Source: Szabonella alba
GTDB taxonomy: Bacteria; Pseudomonadota; Alphaproteobacteria; Rhodobacterales; Rhodobacteraceae
Length of the DNA: 64,000 nucleotides
Reading direction: 5' to 3'
Assembly: GCF_016765775.1 (NCBI RefSeq)
Contig: NZ_JAESVN010000003.1
Span: 467,065 to 531,064 of the forward strand
This document shows positions 27,118-36,427 of the stretch, piece after piece (the first letter of the stretch is position 1; each line of letters opens with the position of its first letter). The notes under the pieces are model-generated. The model made no database searches, was not told the DNA's origin, and saw only the letters and a list, made by a program, of their open reading frames with translations. A program made the translations under genes and the position numbers.

Positions 27118-28512
27118 ATGACCGCGACCCGCACCGAAACCGACAGCTTCGGCCCGCTTGACGTGCCCGCCGACAAATACTGGGGCGCGCAGACCCAGCG
27201 TTCGATCCGGAACTTCCCTATCGGCTGGGAACGTCAGCCCGTCGCGATCATCCGCGCGCTTGGCGTCATCAAGAAGGCCTGCGCGCTGGTCAACAAGGCA
27301 CAGGGCGATATGGCGCCGGAACTGGCCGATGCGATTGACGCCGCCGCGACCGAGGTGATCGAGGGGCGCTTTGACGACAATTTCCCGCTGGTCGTCTGGC
27401 AGACCGGATCGGGCACGCAATCGAACATGAATGCCAATGAGGTGATCTCGAACCGCGCGATCGAGATGCTGGGCGGCGTGATGGGAACGAAAAAGCCGGT
27501 CCATCCGAATGACCACTGCAATATGGGGCAGTCCTCGAACGACACATTCCCGACCGCGATGCATGTGGCAACCGGCATGATGGCGCGGGATGTGCTGCTG
27601 CCCGGTCTGGAAAAGCTGCATGCCGCGCTGGCCGCGAAATCCGAAGAGTTCAGAGATATCATCAAGATCGGTCGCACCCATACGCAGGATGCAACGCCGC
27701 TGACGCTGGGTCAGGAATTCGGCGGCTACGCCCATCAGGTTGCCAAGGGGATCGAGCGGGTAAAGGCCTGCCTGCCCGATATCTATGAACTGGCGCAGGG
27801 CGGCACGGCGGTCGGCACGGGGCTGAACACGCGGGTCGGCTGGGATGCCCGCGTGGCGGCCGAGATTGCCACGATCACCGGCCTGCCCTTCGTCACCGCG
27901 CCCAACAAGTTTGAGGCACTGGCCGCGCATGATGCGATGGTAATGTTCTCGGGCGCGCTGAAAACCGTGGCGGCCAGCCTGTTCAAGATCGCCAATGACC
28001 TGCGGCTCTTGGGCTCGGGTCCGCGATCGGGCCTGGGGGAATTGATCCTGCCCGAGAATGAGCCCGGCTCCTCGATCATGCCGGGCAAGGTGAACCCGAC
28101 ACAGGCCGAGGCGCTGACCATGGTCTGCGCGCATGTGATGGGCAATGACGCCGCCATCGGCTTTGCCGGCAGTCAGGGGCATTTCGAACTGAATGTCTAC
28201 AACCCGATGATGAGCTACAATCTGCTGCAATCCATGCAGCTTCTGGGCGATGCGGCGGGATCCTTCACCGACAATATGGTGGCGGGCACGCAGGCCAATA
28301 CCGCGCGGATCGACAAGTTGATGAAGGAATCGCTGATGCTGGTCACGGCACTGGCACCCACCATCGGCTATGACAACGCGACCAAGGTGGCCAAGACCGC
28401 GCACAAGAACGGCACGACCCTGCGCGAAGAGGCGATTGCGCTTGGTTTCGTGGATGGGGAAACCTTCGACCGTGTGGTGCGGCCCGAGGATATGATCGGC
28501 CCCAAGTGCTGA
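27118..28512 (+). CDS. fumC: Class II fumarate hydratase
   Basis: 464 residues. It hydrates fumarate to L-malate in the citric acid cycle and is an iron-independent homotetramer. [19 protein letters not shown] and [16 protein letters not shown] form the active site, and [16 protein letters not shown] is the superfamily signature loop with the catalytic Ser. AGGAGGCGAGAA precedes the ATG. A dispersed hairpin element follows the stop, then two small genes that commonly accompany fumC in this group. Confidence 0.97.
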   Translation: MTATRTETDSFGPLDVPADKYWGAQTQRSIRNFPIGWERQPVAIIRALGVIKKACALVNKAQGDMAPELADAIDAAATEVIEGRFDDNFPLVVWQTGSGTQSNMNANEVISNRAIEMLGGVMGTKKPVHPNDHCNMGQSSNDTFPTAMHVATGMMARDVLLPGLEKLHAALAAKSEEFRDIIKIGRTHTQDATPLTLGQEFGGYAHQVAKGIERVKACLPDIYELAQGGTAVGTGLNTRVGWDARVAAEIATITGLPFVTAPNKFEALAAHDAMVMFSGALKTVAASLFKIANDLRLLGSGPRSGLGELILPENEPGSSIMPGKVNPTQAEALTMVCAHVMGNDAAIGFAGSQGHFELNVYNPMMSYNLLQSMQLLGDAAGSFTDNMVAGTQANTARIDKLMKESLMLVTALAPTIGYDNATKVAKTAHKNGTTLREEAIALGFVDGETFDRVVRPEDMIGPKC

Positions 28513-28540
28513 GGTTTGCGCGCGGCGTTGCCGTTTGAAC

Positions 28541-28578
28541 GGGGGGCCGTCTGCCCCCCGCACCCCCCGAGGATATTT
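28541..28578 (+). repeat. Dispersed hairpin element after fumC
   Basis: GGGGGGC (28541-28547) pairs with GCCCCCC (28553-28559) around CGTCT; CCCCCCGAGGATATTT follows at 28563-28578. The same hairpin, loop and tail occur after dnaB at 63703-63761. Confidence 0.75.
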
Positions 28579-28618
28579 GGGAACAGATGAAAGCAGGCGG
28601 GCCGGAAGGAGACGGCGC

Positions 28619-28807
28619 ATGGCGGAAGTGACCAGTCTCAACCGGGTCCGCAAGGAGAGGGCGCGCGCGCAAAAGCGGGCGCAGGCTGATGCCAATGCGG
28701 TGAAATTCGGGCGCAGCAAGGCTGAACGGCTGCGCGATCAGGCCGAAGCCGCGAAAGTGCGGCGTGATCTGGACGGGGCGCGACGGGAAGAAGATAGAGC
28801 GGAATGA
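28619..28807 (+). CDS. DUF4169-type small basic protein
   Basis: 62 residues, strongly charged: MAEVTSLNRVRKERARAQKR, then a conserved FGRSKAERLRDQAEA and a helical Arg/Glu tail. This matches the short Rhodobacterales DUF4169 family, whose function is unknown. GGAAGGAG lies upstream of the ATG. Its stop overlaps the ATG of the ribbon-helix-helix gene (ATGA), so the two are coupled. Confidence 0.82.
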   Translation: MAEVTSLNRVRKERARAQKRAQADANAVKFGRSKAERLRDQAEAAKVRRDLDGARREEDRAE

Positions 28808-29070
28808 GCGCGCGGCCCGAAAAACATTCCCTTACCTTACGCGGTCATCGTACATCGGTGTCGCTTGAGGCGGAATTCTGGCTGGCCTTCCGTGAGATCG
28901 CCACTGCGCGGGGCCTTGGCATCAATGCGCTGGCGGTCGAGATCGACGAGGGGCGCGCGGGCGATATCGGGCTGGCCTCGGCGATCCGGGTTTTTGTGCT
29001 GCGCCACTATCGCGCCGCCGCGGCACCGGTCATTTCGGCCGGAACGGTCAGTCCACCAGCGAAATCGTGA
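28804..29070 (+). CDS. Ribbon-helix-helix domain protein
   Basis: 88 residues. HSLTLRGHRTSVSLEAEFW gives the beta strand and first helix, and LGINALAVEIDEGRAGDIGL the second helix, of an Arc/MetJ-like dimeric DNA-binding fold. Homologs regularly sit next to the DUF4169 gene and fumC. The pair may be a regulator and partner; no toxin is seen. The 3' end overlaps the convergent alanyl-tRNA editing gene by 23 bp. Confidence 0.82.
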   Translation: MSARPEKHSLTLRGHRTSVSLEAEFWLAFREIATARGLGINALAVEIDEGRAGDIGLASAIRVFVLRHYRAAAAPVISAGTVSPPAKS

Positions 29071-29767
29071 CGCGGCGGTTCTGACGGCCCTTTTTTTCGA
29101 TCTTGCCAAAGGCGATGCGGCCGATTTCAGCGGTGCGGGCGACATGGGTGCCGCCGCAGGGCTGCAGGTCGATCTGATCCGCGCCCTGCCCGATCCGCAC
29201 CAGACGCACGCGGCCCTGCCCCATGGGGGGCGGCGCGGACATCGTCTTGACCAGTCCGGGATTGGCCAGCAATTCGTCATCCGTGATCCAGCTTTCCGTC
29301 ACCGGCAGATCACGCGCGATCAGTCCGTTCAGCCGGACCTCCAGCGCCGCGATATCCTCGGGCGGGTCGGGCATGTCGAAATCCAGCCGCCCGCGATCCG
29401 TGCCGATCTGCCCGCCGGTGACCGGCAGCGGGATCACCACTGACAAAAGATGCAGCGCGGTATGGACACGCATATGGCGGTGGCGGCGGGTCCAGTCGAT
29501 CTGCTGGCGCAGCAGCGTGCCGGGGGGTGGCATCGCCACGGGTTCGGACGGAACCAGCGCGACATGGCCACCTTCGGCCTTCACCGCCGTGGCGACAGGA
29601 ATCACCCCCTCCTGCCAGATCAGACGGCCGCTGTCGCCCGGCTGCCCGCCCGAGGTCGGATAGAAGACCGAACGGTCCAGCACGATGCCGCCCTCGGGCG
29701 TGTGCGCGATGACGCGCGCCTCGGCCTCGGCCAGATAGGGGTCGTCGCGGAACAGAAGTTCGGTCAT
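29048..29767 (-). CDS. Alanyl-tRNA editing protein (AlaX family)
   Basis: 239 residues. Free-standing editing domain related to the AlaRS C-terminal half; it hydrolyses mischarged Ser- or Gly-tRNA-Ala. The first zinc pair is HMRVHTALHLL (HxxxH), the second CGGTHVARTAEIG (CxxxH). The N-terminal RSVFYPTSGGQPGDSG is the conserved glycine-rich region. It is the last gene of the leftward trg run: its ATG overlaps the channel stop by one base (TGATG). It overlaps the ribbon-helix-helix gene tail to tail. Confidence 0.92.
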   Translation of the reverse strand: MTELLFRDDPYLAEAEARVIAHTPEGGIVLDRSVFYPTSGGQPGDSGRLIWQEGVIPVATAVKAEGGHVALVPSEPVAMPPPGTLLRQQIDWTRRHRHMRVHTALHLLSVVIPLPVTGGQIGTDRGRLDFDMPDPPEDIAALEVRLNGLIARDLPVTESWITDDELLANPGLVKTMSAPPPMGQGRVRLVRIGQGADQIDLQPCGGTHVARTAEIGRIAFGKIEKKGRQNRRVTISLVD

Positions 29768-32334
29768 CAGGAGCGTCCTGCATCTGCGGGCCCGGTCATA
29801 TCCGGCCCCTCGCCCGGATCGGGGGCATCCGCATCAAGGGAAGATATCCGCGGTGTGGGGCGTGGCGCAGAACCAGCCTCTGCCGCCTCGGGTTTGGGCT
29901 TGGGCGACTCACCCCCACCGCCCGGCACCAGCGCATCACGCAGCTTTTCGGGATTGCGCAGCCAGATATCGCGCTGGCCGAAGGGGATTTCGATGCCTTC
30001 CTCGGCAAAGCGGCGCAGGATCTCGTGATTGATATCCGACCGCACGCCCAGCCCGAAATTGATATCGCGCAGGATCATGCGGATCTCGAAATCCAGACTG
30101 TCGGCACCGAAGCCCATCAGAACCACCGCAGGCGGCGGGTTCAGCACCGCCAGCGGCTGCGCCTCGGCGATCTCGGACAGGATACGCTCCACCTTGCGGG
30201 AATCGGTGCCATAGGCGACGCCAACCTTGATGATGATCCGTCCCGAAAGGCTGAATCGGGTCCAGTTCGTCACCGTGCCGGAAATCAGGTCCGAATTCGG
30301 CACGATCACATCGGTGCGGTCGAAGGTCTGGATCCGGGTCGAGCGCACCGAGATCGACTGCACCGTGCCCATGACCGTGCCGACCTCGATCCAGTCGCCT
30401 TCGGATACCGGACGTTCGATCAGAAGGATGATGCCGGATACGAAGTTCGACACGATGTTCTGAAGACCAAAGCCCAGACCGACTGACAGCGCCCCGGCCA
30501 CGATGGCCAGCGCCGAAAGGTCGATCCCCGCCGTGGTGATAGCAATCAGGGCGGCAAGGAATATGCCCAGATAGCCGACACCGGCAACAACGGCATTCCG
30601 ACCGCCCTGATCCATCGAGGTCTTGGGCAGGATCGACGACCGCAAGGCACCCTGCACCAGGCGCGTGGCCAGATAGCCGATGCCGAAGACAAGGCCCAGA
30701 ACGATGAAATCGGAGGGCGAGATCCGGGTCTGGCCCAGAACGAACCCTTCGCGCAGGCGCGACAGGATCTCGGCGAGTTCGGACCCGCGTGCGCCCCAGA
30801 TCAGCGCGAAAAGCGGTAGCGAGGCCAGCACCAGAACAAAGCCGAACAGCACCGGCACCAGCGCATCCCGGCCCGAATCGTCGGACCGGGTGATGACGGT
30901 CCACAGGTCGCCCACGAACCGCTGCAACAGCGTCAGCAGTGCGATCAGCGCCAGCGACATCGCGGCCGGGAAGGCCATTGCCGTTGCCGCCGCGACATAG
31001 CCCGCTGCCCCCAGAAGCGGCGCAAGCAGCGCCACCGCCATCATCGCCTTGCCGATGAAGCCGACCAGCCGGTCATAGACCCCGCGGTTCTGGGTCGCGC
31101 CATCGGTGATTTCCGAGGCGGCCAGAACGGCCTTGTCATGGCGCACCATCAGCTTGCCGATATAGAACAGCGCGATGCAGATGACGACGACCGTCGGATA
31201 GGCCAGAACGGATGCTGCGGCGGGTGACATCGCCTCTTCGGGCAGAACCACGCGGCGCACCGTTTCAACCGCCAGCGCAACACCGATCAGAACCGTATGG
31301 AACCGGCCCTGTGCGCGCTCCTGCACGGTCAGGCGCAGCGCCGAGGCAGCCTCTTCCCGCGCCGGGAACAGCCGGCCGGCCAGCCAGAAAGCAGCAAAGA
31401 TGGAAAAGCCGATGCCGAAAAGGTTCTGCGCCAGAACCATGCCGACCGGCCCTGCCATGCCGCTGAGCACGAAAGCGGTCGCCACGGCGACAACTCCGGT
31501 CAGCGGCACAATGATCGCACCCAGCGAGGCAAGGAAAGCCCAGACCTCACGGCCCCGGCTGGAGGCCTTGGCCTGCAGGCGCTGCGCCAGCCCTTCGATC
31601 CAGTGGCGGCCGCGCAGGATCATCAGGGCCGCGAACAGCAGCAGGCCGATCACCACCGGCAGATTGTCGGTCAGTTCCTGCCGCCGCCCGGCATCGGACC
31701 AGTTGGCGCGCAATTCCTGCACCAGTTTGCCGATATTGTCGTAAAATGCGGTAATGGCCTGAGGCCAGTTCACCGGATTGACCGGCGACGGAGACAGTTG
31801 CAGCAGCGCCTCGGCCTGCTGGTCGCGCAGGATACGGTCGATTTCCCGCACCAGACCATCGGCGCGGCTATGGGCCTCGACCGCGCTGATGCCGGGGGCC
31901 TGCAGACGCAGCAACTGTTCATTCAGATCGTTGCGCAGGGCCGCGATTTCCTCGGACTCGGTCGCACCTTCAGCCGGGGCTGGCCCCAGCGCCTCGATCT
32001 GGCCGCGCAGCGTGGCGATGCGGCTGGAATTTGCGCCCTGAGCCGCAAGAAAACGCTCGCGCCAATGCACCAGTTCGGCGCGCATCTGTTCCAGCCGCAC
32101 CTCGCTGACACCGGGCGTGCCGATCAGCGCCTCGCTTTCCTCGGCGATGACGCGCCATGCCTCATAGTCAATCGGCTGGTCCGGCCCGGGCGCGGTGGCA
32201 CTGTCATTCGGCCCCGCCCCGGTCGAGAAATTCGCCTGCGCCCATGCACTGCCCGGCAAGACCAGCAGCAGTCCAGCCAGCAGCACAAGAACGGGCAGAA
32301 GACGCAAGGTCACTTTCGGCACCGAATATCTCAT
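29767..32334 (-). CDS. DUF3772 mechanosensitive channel (MscS/MscK-like)
   Basis: 855 residues. A signal peptide (about 1-32) is followed by a periplasmic helical DUF3772 region (about 60-200), many TM segments (about 215-590) and the MscS pore and beta domain. The pore lining is ALSVGLGFGLQNIVSNFVSG, followed by LLIERPVSEGDWIEVG. A cytoplasmic cage domain and a Pro/Glu-rich disordered tail complete it. It releases solutes on osmotic downshock. It overlaps cysK by 4 nt and alaX by 1 nt, so it is translated within the trg run. Confidence 0.92.
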   Translation of the reverse strand: MRYSVPKVTLRLLPVLVLLAGLLLVLPGSAWAQANFSTGAGPNDSATAPGPDQPIDYEAWRVIAEESEALIGTPGVSEVRLEQMRAELVHWRERFLAAQGANSSRIATLRGQIEALGPAPAEGATESEEIAALRNDLNEQLLRLQAPGISAVEAHSRADGLVREIDRILRDQQAEALLQLSPSPVNPVNWPQAITAFYDNIGKLVQELRANWSDAGRRQELTDNLPVVIGLLLFAALMILRGRHWIEGLAQRLQAKASSRGREVWAFLASLGAIIVPLTGVVAVATAFVLSGMAGPVGMVLAQNLFGIGFSIFAAFWLAGRLFPAREEAASALRLTVQERAQGRFHTVLIGVALAVETVRRVVLPEEAMSPAAASVLAYPTVVVICIALFYIGKLMVRHDKAVLAASEITDGATQNRGVYDRLVGFIGKAMMAVALLAPLLGAAGYVAAATAMAFPAAMSLALIALLTLLQRFVGDLWTVITRSDDSGRDALVPVLFGFVLVLASLPLFALIWGARGSELAEILSRLREGFVLGQTRISPSDFIVLGLVFGIGYLATRLVQGALRSSILPKTSMDQGGRNAVVAGVGYLGIFLAALIAITTAGIDLSALAIVAGALSVGLGFGLQNIVSNFVSGIILLIERPVSEGDWIEVGTVMGTVQSISVRSTRIQTFDRTDVIVPNSDLISGTVTNWTRFSLSGRIIIKVGVAYGTDSRKVERILSEIAEAQPLAVLNPPPAVVLMGFGADSLDFEIRMILRDINFGLGVRSDINHEILRRFAEEGIEIPFGQRDIWLRNPEKLRDALVPGGGGESPKPKPEAAEAGSAPRPTPRISSLDADAPDPGEGPDMTGPADAGRS

Positions 32335-33365
32335 GCGTCCTCGAACACGGTCGGGATGCCCGCCGCCGGACGGTCAAGCCATGCGGGAACCGGCAGCCCC
32401 TTGGCCTTGAGGAATTCGGGGTTGAACAGTTTCGACTGATAGCGCGTGCCGTAATCGCACAGCACCGTCACGATGGTCTTGCCCGGTCCCATTTCGCGCG
32501 CCATGCGGATGGCACCCGCGATATTGATGCCCGAGGATCCGCCAAGGCAAAGCCCCTCATCGGCCAGAAGGTCAAAGACGATGGGCAGCGCCTCGGCATC
32601 CGGGATGCGATAGCTGAAATCGGGGCGGAAGCCTTCAAGATTGGCGGTGATGCGGCCCTGCCCGATGCCCTCGGTGATCGAGGTTCCGGGCGATTCCAGC
32701 TTGCCCTCGGTATAGAAACTGTGCAGCGCCGCGCCCTCGGGATCGGCCAGACCGATCTTCACGCCATGGGGTTGCAGCGCCATGCCCACCCCGGCCAGCG
32801 TGCCGCCCGAACCAACCGCGCAGATGAAGCCATCAACCTTGCCGCCGGTCTGGTCCCAGATCTCGGGGCCGGTGGTTTCGATATGCGCCATGCGGTTGGC
32901 GGTATTGTCGAACTGATTGGCCCAGATCGCGCCATTGGGTTCGGTCTTGGCCAGTTCAGCGGCCAGACGGCCCGAATAGCGGACATAGTTGTTGGGGTTG
33001 CGATAGGGGGCTGCCGGGACCTGAACAAGCTCTGCCCCGGCAAGGCGCAGCATGTCCTTTTTCTCCTGACTTTGCGTTTCGGGAATCACGATCACGGTGC
33101 GGAACCCCATCGAGGCCCCGACCAGCGCCAGACCGATGCCGGTATTGCCCGCCGTGCCCTCGACAATCGTGCCACCCGGTTTCAGCTGCCCCTTCGCGAC
33201 TGCATCGCGGATGATGAAAAGCGCTGCACGATCCTTGACCGACTGGCCCGGGTTCATGAATTCCGCCTTGCCGAGAATCTCGCAGCCCGTCATCTCACTG
33301 GCCTTGTTCAGCCGGATCAGAGGGGTTTTGCCGATCGCATCGGCCAGATCCTTGTAAATCTGCAT
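32331..33365 (-). CDS. cysK: Cysteine synthase A (O-acetylserine sulfhydrylase)
   Basis: 344 residues. It makes cysteine from O-acetylserine and sulfide with PLP. The Schiff-base Lys is in NPGQSVKDRAALF, the phosphate-binding loop is GTAGNTGIGLALV, and the C-terminal GGSSGINIAGA contacts the cofactor. It is slightly longer than E. coli CysK (323) through its C-terminal part. In Rhodobacter sphaeroides the same trgA-trgB-cysK order was described as a tellurite-resistance locus. Start ATG 33365 opens directly on MQIYKDLADAIGKTPLIRL. Confidence 0.95.
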   Translation of the reverse strand: MQIYKDLADAIGKTPLIRLNKASEMTGCEILGKAEFMNPGQSVKDRAALFIIRDAVAKGQLKPGGTIVEGTAGNTGIGLALVGASMGFRTVIVIPETQSQEKKDMLRLAGAELVQVPAAPYRNPNNYVRYSGRLAAELAKTEPNGAIWANQFDNTANRMAHIETTGPEIWDQTGGKVDGFICAVGSGGTLAGVGMALQPHGVKIGLADPEGAALHSFYTEGKLESPGTSITEGIGQGRITANLEGFRPDFSYRIPDAEALPIVFDLLADEGLCLGGSSGINIAGAIRMAREMGPGKTIVTVLCDYGTRYQSKLFNPEFLKAKGLPVPAWLDRPAAGIPTVFEDA

Positions 33366-33460
33366 GGCGAATATCCTTTCCGCTTTGCCCCAAGGTGTAG
33401 GGCCCGGGGCCGGGAAACTCAAGCGGGGCGCGTTCACGGACCTGCGGGATTTGCCCGCGA

Positions 33461-34579
33461 TCAGACCGCCGCGCCGCGCAGGCGGGGCCGTTCACGTTGC
33501 AGCCAGAGCGCGGACAGGATCAGCGGCGCAGTTGCGATCTCACCGCTGGCAACCAGATCCATCAGCGCATCGAAGCCGACCAGATGGCCCCTGATATCCT
33601 CCGCCTCGCTTTCCTCACCGCCGATGATGGCCGATCCGTCCGGCAGATCCGTCAGCGCAATAAACGAGTAAAGATATTCGGTTTTCGCCCCCGGCGACGG
33701 ATAATAGGCCGCAATTGGCAAAAGTGCGCCCAGATGAAGCCTCGCCTCCTCGACCGCCTCACGGCGCGCGGCCTCTTCGGGACTTTCGCCCGGGTCGATG
33801 CGGCCTGCAACCACCTCAAGTTGCCAGGGCTGACGGTCGCCCCGCGCCAATGGGCCGGCCCGGAACTGTTCGATCAGCAAGACCCTGTCGCGGACCGGAT
33901 CATAGGGCAGCACCGTCACCGCGTCACCGGAGATGAAACTGGCACGGGTCACGACCGGACCGAAGGTGCCGTCGAAACGCCGCCATGTCAGGTCATATTC
34001 CTCAACCGAAAAGAAGTTCGCATAGGTCTCACGATGCGCGCCGACGCGGGTATCGGCGGCCATGGCATCGTGACGGATCAGCACCGGCGCGTCCTTGGCC
34101 CTTGCCCGTGCACGACTGGCGGCGCGCACCCGCATCGGGGTCTTGCGCTGCGGGGCGGGTATGGGGCCGGGGTGGAATTGCATCACCTCGGCCGCGACAG
34201 ATAGCGCGAAAGCGGCACCATCGGCCAGCCAGCGCCCGGCATCCCATGGCGGCAGATCCGCGGTTTCAGAGGGGGGCAGATGCACCAGCGCCTGAACCGG
34301 GCCCTCCGGCCCCTCGACCCGGTAAACCAGCGCTGCCCTGTCGTGAAAACCCTGATAGCGTTCCAGCCGTGCGCGCATCCCCTGCGGCACTGGCCCGATC
34401 AACAGCCCCGGCGCGGACTGGCCTGGATCGGGTATCAGGGCCGCAACCTCATCCATCCGCCGCAGGGCGTGGCCGGGCAGCTGCGCCGGAACGGCCTCCG
34501 GCAGATCATCCGACCCCAGCACAAGCGACAGCAGCGGCGGGTGGCACAGCTCCCCCCAGACGAAAACGGTGTCGGTCAT
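33461..34579 (-). CDS. trgB: TrgB: gamma-glutamylcyclotransferase-like domain fused to Nudix hydrolase
   Basis: 372 residues. Residues about 1-135 look like a gamma-glutamylcyclotransferase/AIG2 fold (VFVWGELCHPPLL at the start, where relatives have YGTL). A basic linker (about 140-165) precedes an ADP-ribose pyrophosphatase-type Nudix domain (about 185-360). The Nudix box runs from Gly259 (GRIDPGESPEEAARREAVEE); the Gly near its end is Arg280 here, while the metal-binding Glu residues remain. TrgB belongs to the known tellurite-resistance locus of Rhodobacter. It lies one base after trgA and 95 bases before cysK. Confidence 0.88.
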   Translation of the reverse strand: MTDTVFVWGELCHPPLLSLVLGSDDLPEAVPAQLPGHALRRMDEVAALIPDPGQSAPGLLIGPVPQGMRARLERYQGFHDRAALVYRVEGPEGPVQALVHLPPSETADLPPWDAGRWLADGAAFALSVAAEVMQFHPGPIPAPQRKTPMRVRAASRARARAKDAPVLIRHDAMAADTRVGAHRETYANFFSVEEYDLTWRRFDGTFGPVVTRASFISGDAVTVLPYDPVRDRVLLIEQFRAGPLARGDRQPWQLEVVAGRIDPGESPEEAARREAVEEARLHLGALLPIAAYYPSPGAKTEYLYSFIALTDLPDGSAIIGGEESEAEDIRGHLVGFDALMDLVASGEIATAPLILSALWLQRERPRLRGAAV

Positions 34580-34580
34580 G

Positions 34581-35021
34581 TCACTCCCAGCGGCGCCTAG
34601 CCCATTCAGAGATCAGTCCGCCCAGCAGGCCACCGATCAGCAGCGTCAGCAGGAACGGCGCGTTCAGCATCAACTGCACCTGTTCCAGCGCCAGCGCGAA
34701 AATATCGACCACCGCCTCCATCGGCCCGTCATAGCGTTTGCGGAACGCCTTGCGCACCATCAGCACGATGGAAAACACGATCAGCGCCCAGACCACGATC
34801 ATGGCCGAGGTCTTGACCCCGGACCCAAGGGCCGCGCCGTAGCCCTGCCCTGTCGCCCGCCCCATGATGCGCCAGCCGCACAGAAGGCCGATCAGGGTCG
34901 AGAAAGGCAGGAACTGGCCATATTGAACGCCATCCGGATGCGCCGCCATGAAGGCCTGCGCCGAAAACAGCGCCACCGCCGCAAAGGCGACCGCCGCGAT
35001 CAGTTTCGAGAATGTCGGCAT
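34581..35021 (-). CDS. trgA: TrgA family membrane protein
   Basis: 146 residues, four hydrophobic segments (about 5-25, 38-52, 72-90, 118-140). The sequence MPTFSKLIAAVAFAAVALF and the loop GWRIMGRATGQGYGAALGSG match the TrgA family named from the tellurite-resistance locus of Rhodobacter sphaeroides. Its biochemical role is not known. It leads the trgA-trgB-cysK run. Confidence 0.88.
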   Translation of the reverse strand: MPTFSKLIAAVAFAAVALFSAQAFMAAHPDGVQYGQFLPFSTLIGLLCGWRIMGRATGQGYGAALGSGVKTSAMIVVWALIVFSIVLMVRKAFRKRYDGPMEAVVDIFALALEQVQLMLNAPFLLTLLIGGLLGGLISEWARRRWE

Positions 35022-35111
35022 CCTGTCCCTGCGCCTGTCTCACTATCCGGCCCGTTGTCCGGCCCGCCCCGCCTGCCCGGTTTCAGGCGACCCGTTTCAG
35101 GAAGCCAAGTT

Positions 35112-36371
35112 TCAGCCAGCAGGACGGGTCACGGTGATCTGTGTCACATCACAGTTTCCGCTCTGGAAGGCACCGGCGCAAGAGGTAAGGTAATAATTCC
35201 ACATCCGCCGGAACCGGTCATCAAAGCCCAGCCGCGCCACATCCTCCCATCGGTCATTGAAGGTTTCATGCCAGCGGCGCAGGGTGTCGGAATAGCTGCG
35301 CCCGAATTCGAAACTTTCCCGCAGGTCCAGCCCGGCGCGTTCCACCTCACGCCGCAGCGCCGAAGGGCTGGGCACCATGCCACCCGGGAAGATGTGTTTC
35401 TGAATGAAATCAACCCCTTTGCGATAGACCTCAAAGCGCTTTTCCTGCAGCGTGATGATCTGCAGCGTCGCATTGGCCCCGGGTTTCAGCCGCTCGCGCA
35501 ATGTCTCGAAATAGACCGGCCAGTATTTTTCGCCCACGGCTTCGAACATCTCGATCGAGGCGATGCCGTCGTAAAGCCCCCGCTCATCCCGGTAATCCTG
35601 CAACTTGATCGTCACCCGGTCCGACAGGCCCGCCTTTGCCATCCGGTCCACCGCGAAATCATACTGCGCCTGTGAGATCGTCAGCCCCGTCACGCGCAGC
35701 CCGCGTTCGGCGGCGGCATATTCGGCAAAACCGCCCCAGCCGCAGCCAATCTCCAGCACATGATCGCCGGGACGCGCGCCCATCCGGTCCACCATGGAGG
35801 CGTATTTCTGGATCTGTGCCTTCTCAAGGCTTTCCTGACCGCTGCGGAACAGGGCCGAGGAATAGGTCATCGTCTCATCCAGCCAGAGCCGGTAGAAATC
35901 ATTGCCCAGATCATAGTGATGGGCGATGTTCCGGCGCGCCTGCGTTTTCGAATTGCCGCGCAGCCAGTGGCGGAACCGCTCGAACGCGCGCAGGATCGCC
36001 AGCCCGTAAAAGCCGTCATAAAGCGCGTCATTGTCGGCATGGACCAGATCCATGAAGGATTGCAGGTCGGGGGTGGACCACCAGCCATCCAGATAGGCAT
36101 CGGAAAAGCCGATATCGCCCTCTCGGATCAGCCGGGCAAAAAGATCGTCATTGTGGATCTCGACCACGGCATGCGGCCCGGGGGCGGGTGCCTCGGCGCG
36201 AAAGCGGCGCCCGTCGGGCAGGATCAGGTCCAGCCGTCCGGTTGACAGCCCCTGCGCCTGCCGGAAGACCTGCGCAAAATGCCGGGGCAGACCCTTCTGG
36301 CCCGCCGTGCCGGTCAGGATCGCGCTGGCCGATGTTGTTCCGGTCGCTGTCGTATGGGTCGGTATCGTCAT
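35112..36371 (-). CDS. cfa: Cyclopropane-fatty-acyl-phospholipid synthase family protein
   Basis: 419 residues. SAM-dependent methyltransferase acting on unsaturated acyl chains of membrane phospholipids. The N-terminal lipid-binding part ends before RRNIAHHYDLGNDFYRLWLD, a family hallmark. The SAM motif is VLEIGCGWGGFAEYAA, and SIEMFEAVGEKYWPVYF and IFPGGMVPS follow in order. Start ATG 36371 (MTIPTHTT) is chosen; an upstream ATG at 36425 overlaps the photolyase end region. It lies 56 bases downstream of the photolyase gene. Confidence 0.93.
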   Translation of the reverse strand: MTIPTHTTATGTTSASAILTGTAGQKGLPRHFAQVFRQAQGLSTGRLDLILPDGRRFRAEAPAPGPHAVVEIHNDDLFARLIREGDIGFSDAYLDGWWSTPDLQSFMDLVHADNDALYDGFYGLAILRAFERFRHWLRGNSKTQARRNIAHHYDLGNDFYRLWLDETMTYSSALFRSGQESLEKAQIQKYASMVDRMGARPGDHVLEIGCGWGGFAEYAAAERGLRVTGLTISQAQYDFAVDRMAKAGLSDRVTIKLQDYRDERGLYDGIASIEMFEAVGEKYWPVYFETLRERLKPGANATLQIITLQEKRFEVYRKGVDFIQKHIFPGGMVPSPSALRREVERAGLDLRESFEFGRSYSDTLRRWHETFNDRWEDVARLGFDDRFRRMWNYYLTSCAGAFQSGNCDVTQITVTRPAG

Positions 36372-36427
36372 GCGTTTCCTTGGCCTCCGGCCGTGTATTG
36401 TTCCGAAATTCGGTGATTCCCGCAAGT

